Shown in pieces: positions 1-5,679 of a stretch of 6,507 nucleotides of DNA. Positions within the stretch are counted from its first letter, which is position 1. Each line of letters opens with the position of its first letter. The stretch spans positions 1 through 6,507 of the forward strand of contig JASLGV010000059.1 of assembly GCA_030149995.1 (NCBI GenBank), in the 5' to 3' direction. A model generated the notes under the pieces. It did not search any database and was not told the DNA's origin. It worked only from the letters and a program-made list of their open reading frames with translations. This DNA comes from Pedobacter sp. (GTDB lineage Bacteria; Bacteroidota; Bacteroidia; Sphingobacteriales; Sphingobacteriaceae). The position numbers and the translations under genes were made by a program.

Positions 1-348
1 AACAGTATGTCGAATCAGTTTCTTGTAGTATATGCAGACAACCAGCCAGCGGGTTATGCCCGGATTACATCTATCGGAACCCGGCCATCCATTCTGGAAA
101 ATCAACGCTGCATCCGGATGGCCGATTTCGGCATCCTTCAAAAATATACAGAAGAAGCAATCAGGGTTTCATTACTGGAAAAATGCCTGTCTGTTTCCAG
201 GTATTATAAACACCTGTGGATCCAGGAATATGCTTGTCATCCCCTGCTTCAGTTTTTAATTGACAATGGCTTTTCCCAACTTGAAACATTTGCAAAATCA
301 GAAGAACTTCCGCTTCCCGCCGCATACTTTATAAAACATATGGCTTAA
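1..348 (+). CDS. GNAT-family N-acetyltransferase, C-terminal part (5' end outside window)
   Basis: The reading frame is open from the first base, and the first ATG (position 7) falls where a GNAT core is already under way, so the true start is probably upstream. GNAT proteins usually run to about 150-170 residues and only about 115 are visible. Counting from that ATG, residues 5-20 (FLVVYADNQPAGYARI) look like the beta strand before the acetyl-CoA site, and residues 70-90 (LWIQEYACHPLLQFLIDNGF) match the C-terminal 'hP...FL...GF' region of the fold. The canonical Q/RxxGxG/A loop for acetyl-CoA is not clear: the matching place reads LQKYTEEAIRVSLL, so cofactor binding may be atypical. Substrate unknown. 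The gene ends convergently against the membrane SRPBCC gene and looks unrelated to the redox cluster. Confidence 0.7.
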   Translation, partial: NSMSNQFLVVYADNQPAGYARITSIGTRPSILENQRCIRMADFGILQKYTEEAIRVSLLEKCLSVSRYYKHLWIQEYACHPLLQFLIDNGFSQLETFAKSEELPLPAAYFIKHMA

Positions 349-393
349 AAAACATTTCTTATCTATGGATTAAACACCCATTGAAAATCATAC

Positions 394-469
394 AGGTTCG
401 CTTTATATTTCAGCCGGCTTTAAACTTAGCCATGCTCATTTGGTTAATTAAGTTCTGAAATGCGAACCT
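394..469. terminator. Large imperfect inverted repeat between convergent genes, possible bidirectional terminator
   Basis: AGGTTCGC (394-401) and ATTTCAG (407-413) pair perfectly with CTGAAAT (455-461) and GCGAACCT (462-469). That makes 15 pairs interrupted only by a five-base bulge (TTTAT) on the left arm. Inside, AACTTA (423-428) pairs with TAAGTT (449-454), directly continuing the right arm, so about 21 pairs stack. The right arm ends one base before the stop codon of the minus-strand gene. Its place between two converging genes suits a shared terminator, but neither side has a clean run of T, so it could instead be a small palindromic repeat element. Confidence 0.45.
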
Positions 470-1432
470 TTATTTACTTTCTGCACGTTTTTTTTCTATT
501 TGCAGAATATTGTATTGAATGTCTTTCATGATGTTGACAGCCCACCAGCTTGCATAAAAATTAAAAGTTGTTGTGAGTTTAAAATTACTCCATAAATGCA
601 AACGGCAAGTTTTATCGTCCAGCTGTTCAAGCTCATATGTACCATTGAGTACGTCAAAATACTTTCCTCCAACTACTAAATGTTCATCCATGGTTGTTAA
701 GGGTATTTCATGTGGGAGCGCTTTAATGGTAAACGACATTTTTTTATTATTTACATATTCGGTTACTGTTTCATGAAAAACAAGTCCGTTGGTAAATACA
801 GCTTCTCTGTAAGCACCAACACCATCGTAATTCAGTTCTGCTTTTACAGGCCTTGGGAAATTCAATAAATTTGTAAGCCAGCCCTTATCTTCGTGGCGGG
901 TTATTTCTTTTACCCGGGTTACATTGCTCCAGATTTTTGCTGCAGGTGCCTGGATATCTATATAGGTATATGCTCTATAAGGTTCTATACTGGCCCCAAT
1001 GTAATTTTCGACCGGCGAAACAATTAAAGGCAAAAACATCAGTATCGATACATATAATTTACTGTCTTTCTTTTTAAGTTTGAAGTACCCGCCGATAAGT
1101 CCGCCAATTGAGGCCGCGAATAAAAAAACGGGTAAAATCATCACCAGACATGGCCAGCCTTCAATTGCAAAAATCAAGGTAATTAGAAAGAACACAAATA
1201 TGGGAATCCAGGGCGCTAAAATCCGATATGAAAGTCGTTTAACGCTTTCTTTTTCAGAAAAATAAACGGTCAACGCACCAACAACCGAAGGCAATAAAAA
1301 CAGGAATGTTTTAGACATCATATTGAAAACCCCACTCCAGGTTGATGCCCCGAATACGCTTCTCAACAACAATGCATAAATGGCTGGGATGGCTATAATT
1401 TTTAAAGTTCTTATTACCTGTTGTTTGTTCAT
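470..1432 (-). CDS. Membrane protein with C-terminal SRPBCC (START/polyketide-cyclase-like) domain
   Basis: The protein has 320 residues in two parts. The N-terminal half has four or five hydrophobic segments (about 11-28, 39-57, 71-90, 94-117 and 126-141) with short, partly Lys-rich connections such as 118-125 (KLKKKDSK). From about residue 155 a soluble domain begins with YIDIQAPAAKIWSNVTRVKEI, the usual opening strand and helix of SRPBCC domains, and closes with a long amphipathic helix (about 295-316), as expected for a helix-grip fold that holds a hydrophobic ligand. No ligand or catalytic residue can be named. The start at 1432 follows AAGGAG (1447-1452 on this strand), 14 bases away, a rather long spacing. 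The gene diverges from the spondin gene and converges with the acetyltransferase gene, so it is probably a separate unit. Its family is clear; its role is not known. Confidence 0.75.
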   Translation of the reverse strand: MNKQQVIRTLKIIAIPAIYALLLRSVFGASTWSGVFNMMSKTFLFLLPSVVGALTVYFSEKESVKRLSYRILAPWIPIFVFFLITLIFAIEGWPCLVMILPVFLFAASIGGLIGGYFKLKKKDSKLYVSILMFLPLIVSPVENYIGASIEPYRAYTYIDIQAPAAKIWSNVTRVKEITRHEDKGWLTNLLNFPRPVKAELNYDGVGAYREAVFTNGLVFHETVTEYVNNKKMSFTIKALPHEIPLTTMDEHLVVGGKYFDVLNGTYELEQLDDKTCRLHLWSNFKLTTTFNFYASWWAVNIMKDIQYNILQIEKKRAESK

Positions 1433-1568
1433 TATGATAATGATTTCTCCTTATTTAATAATAGCTGCTGTTATTTTTTGTTGAGCAGGTTAAACTTAAT
1501 AAAAAAACAAATCTGTCAAGGCATGCAGTAGTTTAAAATGTAAAAAAACACAGTTAAGAAGATACTTC

Positions 1569-1597
1569 GGGAAATTCTGTCATATGATAGGGAAATT
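1569..1597 (+). promoter_or_regulatory. Candidate operator: palindrome flanked by 21-bp-spaced direct repeats
   Basis: GGGAAATT occurs at 1569-1576 and again at 1590-1597, exactly 21 bp apart, so both copies lie on the same face of the helix. Between them, and sharing one base with the second copy, is the imperfect palindrome CTGTCATATGATAG (1577-1590), in which six of seven pairs are complementary. The group lies about 30-58 bp upstream of the predicted -7 element of the spondin gene, a typical place for an activator. The protein that might bind is not known; the AraC-type regulator encoded at 4818 is one candidate because that family often uses direct repeats about 21 bp apart. Confidence 0.3.
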
Positions 1598-1626
1598 TAG
1601 GTATCGGTGCAGCAAAAACCTTCAGA

Positions 1627-1634
1627 TACATTTG
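1627..1634 (+). promoter_or_regulatory. Bacteroidota-type -7 promoter element of the spondin/redox cluster
   Basis: TACATTTG matches the Bacteroidota primary-sigma -7 consensus TAnnTTTG exactly and would start transcription near 1640, giving a short AT-rich leader of about 20 bases before the ATG at 1661. No convincing TTG/TTTG -33 element is present 17-23 bases upstream (the region reads roughly TTAGGTATCGGTG), so the promoter may need an activator. This is the only good promoter I see before the first genes of the cluster. Confidence 0.5.
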
Positions 1635-1660
1635 TCTTATAAAATTTTAAAGAAAATTAT

Positions 1661-2965
1661 ATGAGACATACACAATTAACATGGCTGTCGTCTTTAGGAC
1701 TGCTGCTTCTTTTATCTTCCTGCAGTAAAGACGACAACAAAGGTATAGAGATACCTACATCATCAACCATTACCATCGAAAATGTATTGGATTCAAAACC
1801 ATTGGTAGAATCGGGTACTTTTAAAAATACGGGAAGTTCTCCTGTAATTATGCCCGGAGAGTCCGTTTCCATTCAATTTTACGCAGCTAAAGGCCAGGCA
1901 GTATCGTTTGCAACCATGTATGGATGGTCTAACGATTTATTCTTTGCACCTGGAAACCCTGGTATTAAACTTTTTAAAGACGATGGAACCCCAGTTGAAG
2001 GAGATATTTCCAATCAAGTTAAGTTATGGGATAATGGTACCCGGATCAACCAGGCACCGGGAGCTAACGTAGTACATCCCGGTACTACCCAAACCACACC
2101 TAAAAATGTAACGGAAATTATTGGAACAGACGATCAGGGCAATCAGTATGCACCTGCTTCTACTTTGTTGAAAGCAAGTTTACATTACGAGGGAAATTCT
2201 CAATTTACCCTGACCATTACAAATACATCGGGCAATACCACCAATCCTACTCCATTTAGTCCGGGTGTTTGGGCCGTATCTTATATTGCTGGTGGTAACC
2301 TGTTAAGTCCAAATCCATTATTCGAGGCGGGTAAACCCACTGCAAATGGCTTAACAAATCTTGCCGAAACGGGCGACAACAGTGTTTTGGGTGCTTACAT
2401 TAAAGACCAAACCGGAATTTTCACCCCTCTATCGCCGGTACTGGTGGTGGTTTACAATGGTATTGAAAATCCAATTTACAAGGCAGGCTTAAAAGATCAG
2501 GGTAAAGGTTTAAAAAATCTGGCTCAAACTGGCGATGCATCTACTTTAGCGGCTTATTTAAAAACCCTTAGCGGTGTAAAAGACGTATATATATTGCCAG
2601 CAAGTGGCTCCACTGTCTTGCTACCAAAAATTGGCGGTCAGACAGGCAGCAAGGTATCGCAGGCATTGAATGTAAAAGCAGGTGACCGGCTGGCCATTGC
2701 AACAATGTATGGTTTATCAAACGATTGGTTCTTTGCATCTAAAGAAAATGGCGTAGATGCCACACAAAAAGGTGATATTTCAGCCTCTATTGGTTTATTC
2801 GATAACGGAACGGCTGTCAATCAATTTCCGGGTGCTGGTGTAACCCAGGCTAATCTTGGTGGTACACCGATACCAGAAAACAACAACATAGCAGAAGTAC
2901 CTAATCCGAATGGATTTACCACCCTTCCTGCCATCTCCAACATTATCAAAGTAACAATACAATAA
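1661..2965 (+). CDS. Spondin-domain lipoprotein, probably surface exposed
   Basis: A 434-residue protein with a lipoprotein signal: a hydrophobic stretch (6-18), then LSSC with the lipidated Cys at 21. The next residues, Ser-Lys-Asp-Asp, resemble the Bacteroidota lipoprotein export signal that sends proteins to the cell surface. The body matches the bacterial form of the Spondin_N domain. The second-half signature (ATMYGxSNDxFFA followed by DNGTxxNQxPGA) occurs twice, at about 84-137 and 347-394. The first-half signature (AGxxxxxGLxNLAxTGDxxxLxAYxK) also occurs twice, back to back, at about 223-248 and 275-301. Spondin domains are extracellular in animals; in bacteria their function is essentially unknown. 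The gene heads a cluster of redox genes and is separated from them by a hairpin. Family assignment is firm; adhesion, matrix or sensing roles would be guesses. Confidence 0.85.
   Translation: MRHTQLTWLSSLGLLLLLSSCSKDDNKGIEIPTSSTITIENVLDSKPLVESGTFKNTGSSPVIMPGESVSIQFYAAKGQAVSFATMYGWSNDLFFAPGNPGIKLFKDDGTPVEGDISNQVKLWDNGTRINQAPGANVVHPGTTQTTPKNVTEIIGTDDQGNQYAPASTLLKASLHYEGNSQFTLTITNTSGNTTNPTPFSPGVWAVSYIAGGNLLSPNPLFEAGKPTANGLTNLAETGDNSVLGAYIKDQTGIFTPLSPVLVVVYNGIENPIYKAGLKDQGKGLKNLAQTGDASTLAAYLKTLSGVKDVYILPASGSTVLLPKIGGQTGSKVSQALNVKAGDRLAIATMYGLSNDWFFASKENGVDATQKGDISASIGLFDNGTAVNQFPGAGVTQANLGGTPIPENNNIAEVPNPNGFTTLPAISNIIKVTIQ
1898..2071 (+). repeat. Spondin C-terminal half-domain, copy 1 (pairs with 2687-2842)
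   Basis: Residues 80-137 of the lipoprotein include ATMYGWSNDLFFA and LWDNGTRINQAPGANV. They align with residues 343-394 (2687-2842), which include ATMYGLSNDWFFA and LFDNGTAVNQFPGAGV. DNA differences between the copies are largely synonymous where the protein is identical, so the duplication is old. Copy 1 carries a longer insert between the two motifs (about 97-119) than copy 2. Confidence 0.75.
2315..2563 (+). repeat. Tandem spondin N-terminal half-domain repeats
   Basis: Residues 219-248 (2315-2404), with GLTNLAETGD at the core, and residues 271-301 (2471-2563), with GLKNLAQTGD at the core, are two adjacent copies of the same motif. Each is preceded by a strand of the type SPGVWAVSY or SPVLVVVYN. 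In ordinary spondin domains this element occurs once per domain, ahead of the SND/DNGT half. Confidence 0.7.
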
Positions 2966-2972
2966 TCCACAA

Positions 2973-3006
2973 GCCCGGGTTCCTTAAAAGGATTCCGGGC
3001 ATTTTA
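2973..3006 (+). terminator. GC-rich hairpin after the spondin gene, possible leaky terminator
   Basis: GCCCGGGTTCCT (2973-2984) pairs with AGGATTCCGGGC (2989-3000) around a TAAA loop, with only two internal mismatched pairs. It is followed by ATTTTA, a short and weak T-run. It starts seven bases after the stop of the spondin gene. The next start codon is at 3018, leaving no room for a separate promoter after the hairpin. The following genes therefore most likely depend on read-through, or the hairpin protects the 3' end of the upstream message. Confidence 0.6.
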
Positions 3007-3017
3007 CAAATAAAAAA

Positions 3018-3554
3018 ATGGAAAATACTTTCAGCATTTTAAAAAAAGATGAAGTTTCATCTGCCAATCAAGTAATCTTTGAAAAAATAGAAAAAAGCTT
3101 CGGCAAAGTTCCGAATTTGTATAACATCATTGCTTATTCAGAGCATGCACTGGGTGCTTATCTGCAATTAGAAGAAACGCCCACTTCATTAACAACAAAA
3201 GAAGTGGAAGCGGTAAATTTAGTGGTAAGTCAGGTAAACAATTGTATCTATTGTCTAAGTGCGCATACCATCATCGCAAAATCTGCAGGCATTAATGAAG
3301 CGGAGTCAATTGAAATCCGTAAAGGTGGCTTGCAGACGGATACAAAACTCAATGCACTGGTTAAAATAACACACCAGATTACAGAAAAAAGAGGCCATGT
3401 AGAAGCACAGACCTTAAATACATTCTTTGAAGCCGGGTACACAAAAGAAAACCTGGTTGACCTGATTGTACTTATCGGCGACAGAACCATCAGTAATTTG
3501 CTACATGCCGTAACACAGGTACCTGTAGATTTCCCATTGGCAAAAGACCTGTAG
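3018..3554 (+). CDS. AhpD-like carboxymuconolactone decarboxylase family protein (intact CxxC centre)
   Basis: This 178-residue protein has the AhpD/CMD core EAVNLVVSQVNNCIYCLSAHT. Glu64, Cys76, Cys79 and His83 reproduce the Glu-x11-Cys-x2-Cys-x3-His spacing of alkylhydroperoxidase D, where the Cys pair cycles through a disulfide and the second Cys is activated by Glu and His. It fits the peroxidase-related branch of about 180 residues better than true gamma-carboxymuconolactone decarboxylases, which lack the Cys pair. There is no signal peptide, so it should be cytoplasmic. The start at 3018 has an A-rich leader. The peroxiredoxin-like gene begins five bases after its stop, so the two are almost certainly co-transcribed. 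The substrate (organic peroxide or disulfide) is not shown by sequence. A homologue lies at 5680. Confidence 0.85.
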   Translation: MENTFSILKKDEVSSANQVIFEKIEKSFGKVPNLYNIIAYSEHALGAYLQLEETPTSLTTKEVEAVNLVVSQVNNCIYCLSAHTIIAKSAGINEAESIEIRKGGLQTDTKLNALVKITHQITEKRGHVEAQTLNTFFEAGYTKENLVDLIVLIGDRTISNLLHAVTQVPVDFPLAKDL

Positions 3555-3559
3555 TTCCC

Positions 3560-4258
3560 ATGAAAAGAAGCATAACAAATTTCATTATGAGCATCCTGAG
3601 TATGTTCGTAATGGTAACGCAGGTACATGCCCAAAATCAGCAGAAACAAATGATGGGAAAGAATGATATGGGCCACATGGATATGAACAACATGGCGATG
3701 TCTGAAATGAAATATCCTCAAAAAGCAGAAGACATCAGTCCGCTGCTAATTGGCGAAAAAATCCCCATGGCCATGCTGGTGGATCCTTCTGGAAAAACGG
3801 TCGACCTGAATAAGACCGTTGCTGAAAAACCAACAATTTTAATTTTCTATCGCGGTGGTTGGTGTCCTTACTGCTCTAAACAGCTATCGGGTTTGCAGGA
3901 AATATCGGGAGATTTAGAAAATATGGGCTACCAGTTAATTGCCATCGGCACCGATGCACCGGCCGGTTTGAAGTCATCAATGGATAAGGAGGGTTTAAAA
4001 TACACCTTGTTATCAGATGCAGATTTAGCTGTTTCTAAACAATTCGGGATTGCTTTCAAAGCTCCAAAGGGATACTGGGATTTACTGCCTAAGTCTACTG
4101 CCGGAAAAAACGTTGATCTGTTGCTCCCGGTTCCCTCCGTATTTATATTGAGTAAATCGGGTGAAATAAATTTCGAATACATCAACCCGGATTTTACAAA
4201 GCGATTAAAACCAGCGTTGTTAAAAGCTGTAGCCCAAGCGCTGGTAAAGGACTTATAA
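3560..4258 (+). CDS. Exported peroxiredoxin-like (AhpC/TSA, PRX_like) protein with Met-rich linker
   Basis: Of 232 residues, 1-24 form a signal peptide (MKR, a hydrophobic core, then VHA before Gln25), so the protein is probably periplasmic. Residues 31-50 contain eight Met and one His, including MGHMDM. The thioredoxin-fold domain follows from about 58: the strand PTILIFYRGG leads into WCPYC with Cys102 and Cys105, then helix SKQLSGLQEI and strand YQLIAIGTD. The cis-Pro region is VPSVFIL (Pro192). FYRGGWCPYC is typical of the peroxiredoxin-like subgroup that keeps a CxxC at the peroxidatic position, rather than classical 2-Cys AhpC. Likely activity: peroxide reduction or thiol-disulfide exchange in the envelope. 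It lies five bases after the AhpD-like gene and nine before the thioredoxin gene. The Met-rich stretch suggests Cu(I) binding or oxidant scavenging, both unproven. Confidence 0.82.
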   Translation: MKRSITNFIMSILSMFVMVTQVHAQNQQKQMMGKNDMGHMDMNNMAMSEMKYPQKAEDISPLLIGEKIPMAMLVDPSGKTVDLNKTVAEKPTILIFYRGGWCPYCSKQLSGLQEISGDLENMGYQLIAIGTDAPAGLKSSMDKEGLKYTLLSDADLAVSKQFGIAFKAPKGYWDLLPKSTAGKNVDLLLPVPSVFILSKSGEINFEYINPDFTKRLKPALLKAVAQALVKDL

Positions 4259-4267
4259 ATAAAAACG

Positions 4268-4735
4268 ATGTTATCAACCAAAAAGGAAACAATTGCCTTG
4301 GCCGTACTCATGCTTACCGTTATAAGCCCCCATATTTCTTTTGCCCGGAACCTGCCAAAAAATGGCATGAAGATGGATAATCAGGAAATAGTATTTACAA
4401 CGGGTAAATGGAGAGAAATTAGGGCTAAGGCGAAAAAAAACAATCAATATATCTTTGTTGATGCCTACGCCACCTGGTGCGGACCTTGTAAAATGCTGAA
4501 ATCTAAAACCTTTAAAGAAAAAAAGGCAGCCCTTTATTTCAATAAGAATTTCATCAATGTTAGCATCGATATGGAAAGTGAAGAAGGCATGATACTTGCA
4601 GAAAAATGGAGTGTAACGGCATACCCCACTTTACTTTTCTTTAATCCGGAAGGTGAATTGGTGCTGCAGCAATTGGGTTTTGTAAATGGAAAACAACTAA
4701 TAGATTTGGGGCAGCAGGCTTTGATGAAGAAATAG
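4268..4735 (+). CDS. Exported thioredoxin-family protein (WCGPC)
   Basis: This 155-residue protein has an N-terminal export signal (Lys5-Lys6, a hydrophobic core at about 9-19, then ISFA with probable cleavage after Ala26). The thioredoxin fold follows: strand YIFVDAYATW, the redox motif WCGPC with Cys71 and Cys74, helix KMLKSKTF, strand FINVSIDM, and cis-Pro120 in AYPTLLFF. Its length and pattern fit short thioredoxin-like periplasmic proteins of Bacteroidota. WCGPC is the reducing-type thioredoxin motif, so it may recycle the neighbouring peroxiredoxin-like protein, whose gene ends nine bases earlier. No membrane electron donor of the DsbD/CcdA kind is encoded in the window, so the source of electrons is open. 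The 3' end of the gene also carries a good promoter match for the regulator gene downstream. Confidence 0.85.
   Translation: MLSTKKETIALAVLMLTVISPHISFARNLPKNGMKMDNQEIVFTTGKWREIRAKAKKNNQYIFVDAYATWCGPCKMLKSKTFKEKKAALYFNKNFINVSIDMESEEGMILAEKWSVTAYPTLLFFNPEGELVLQQLGFVNGKQLIDLGQQALMKK
4679..4708 (+). promoter_or_regulatory. Candidate internal promoter for the AraC regulator and second AhpD-like gene
   Basis: TTTG (4679-4682) is followed after 18 bases by TAGATTTG (4701-4708). This fits the Bacteroidota promoter pattern TTTG, spacer of about 19, TAnnTTTG, with a perfect -7 element. It lies inside the last codons of the thioredoxin gene and would start transcription near 4714, giving a leader of about 100 bases before the regulator's ATG at 4818. 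That leader contains a small perfect hairpin, CAGGT (4768-4772) with ACCTG (4777-4781) around AAAA. Part of the match is imposed by the coding sequence, so it could be chance. Confidence 0.42.
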
Positions 4736-4817
4736 TTTGCATTCTAAATTAAATTCAGAAAACAATACAGGTAAAAACCTGAACGTTGGCTTTAAGAAAT
4801 AAATATAGTTACAGAAT

Positions 4818-5648
4818 ATGATTCGCGAATACCAGGACAACACATCTGCAAAATTCATTATGCATGTAAATAACGATCAGTTAAAAGGTGCCGGCATTCG
4901 CATGCCCACAGCGCCGATCAACACGTTTGTTTACAATAAGGGATTACCGCAAAAAGTAAAGATCGATGAGATTGAGTATGTAATACCTGAAAAGTCTTTG
5001 TTGCCGCTGGTTTCGAACCAGAATTTCACCTTTGAAAAACCAGATCAATTAATTGCCTGGCAATTTAACCGGGAATTTTATTGTATTGTAAATCATGATG
5101 CAGAGGTGGGTTGTGTTGGTTTTCTGTTTTATGGCATTGAGCACCCCATGTTTATTCAACTCAATGAGGAGGAAAATGAGAAAATGCTGCATTTAGAGAA
5201 AATGTTTTCTGATGAATGGTTTTCGAAAGACAATTTTCAGGGAGAAATGCTCAGAACCCTGCTGAAGCACCTGATTATTAAAACCACGCGAACGGCCAAG
5301 CAGCAGAACAAAAACTACATCCGCTTTCCCGACGAAAAATTAGATATTGTAAGGAAATTTGCCCTGTTGCTGGAAGGTCACTTTAAAACAGCACACGGGG
5401 TAAAATTTTATGCCGAAGCCTTGAATAAATCGCCTAAAACATTAAGTAATATTTTTGCTTTATTGGGGCAACCGGCACCTTCAAAAATTATTCAGAACCG
5501 GATCATTCTGGAAGCAAAAAGATATCTCCATTATACAGATAAAACAGCTAAGGAAATTGCCTACGAACTGGGCTTTGAAAGTCCGGCACATTTCAGCCGG
5601 TTTTTCAAAATGTATACAGGGACAAACATTTCTAAATTCAGGGCATAA
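4818..5648 (+). CDS. AraC-family transcriptional regulator
   Basis: A 276-residue regulator. The C-terminal part (about 175-275) is the double helix-turn-helix DNA-binding domain of the AraC/XylS family. The first HTH is at about 195-216 (KFYAEALNKSPKTLSNIFALLG). The second is at about 243-264 (TAKEIAYELGFESPAHFSRFFK), with the family's 'A..LGF.s..hFsr.Fk...G' signature at its best. The N-terminal half (about 15-125) is a cupin-like sensor or dimerisation domain with the pattern YCIVNHDAEVGCVGFLF, where Cys89 and Cys99 flank a His-Asp. The gene lies within the plus-strand cluster, 82 bases after the thioredoxin gene and 31 before the second AhpD-like gene. It is the only regulator in view and is likely to control this cluster and perhaps the downstream reductase. 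The inducer is unknown; two Cys in the sensor half make a redox signal possible. Confidence 0.88.
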   Translation: MIREYQDNTSAKFIMHVNNDQLKGAGIRMPTAPINTFVYNKGLPQKVKIDEIEYVIPEKSLLPLVSNQNFTFEKPDQLIAWQFNREFYCIVNHDAEVGCVGFLFYGIEHPMFIQLNEEENEKMLHLEKMFSDEWFSKDNFQGEMLRTLLKHLIIKTTRTAKQQNKNYIRFPDEKLDIVRKFALLLEGHFKTAHGVKFYAEALNKSPKTLSNIFALLGQPAPSKIIQNRIILEAKRYLHYTDKTAKEIAYELGFESPAHFSRFFKMYTGTNISKFRA

Positions 5649-5679
5649 CAGCCTGAAGTTAATCAAATAATGTGTAGCT

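Noticed and set aside
428..441. AGCCATGCTCATTT, matching the reverse complement of the 6263-6276 repeat at 11 of 14 positions
   Set aside because: A match of this quality is expected about once by chance in a window of this size on two strands. It lies between convergent gene ends rather than before a gene, and there is only one copy.
1508..1515. Possible minus-strand -7 element (CAGATTTG read on the minus strand) for the SRPBCC membrane gene
   Set aside because: It departs from TAnnTTTG at the first base and has no TTG-type -33 element at the right distance, so I do not list it as a promoter.
3018..3554. Assigning the AhpD-like gene as true 4-carboxymuconolactone decarboxylase (pcaC) of aromatic degradation
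   Set aside because: The CxxC-x3-H redox centre and the peroxiredoxin/thioredoxin neighbours point to the AhpD branch, and no protocatechuate-pathway gene is nearby.
3248..3721. Open frame of 157 codons on the minus strand across the end of the AhpD-like gene and the start of the peroxiredoxin-like gene
   Set aside because: Its translation is rich in Cys, His and Ser with no domain pattern, and it lies opposite two well-supported genes. It is a shadow frame.
3928..4368. Open frame of 146 codons on the minus strand over the peroxiredoxin-like and thioredoxin genes
   Set aside because: It is antisense to clear thioredoxin-fold coding sequence, has no recognisable motif and no promoter of its own.
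4768..4781. Small perfect hairpin CAGGT-AAAA-ACCTG as a terminator after the thioredoxin gene
   Set aside because: The stem has only five pairs and no T-run follows (the next bases are AACGTTGG), so it is described only as part of the regulator's leader.
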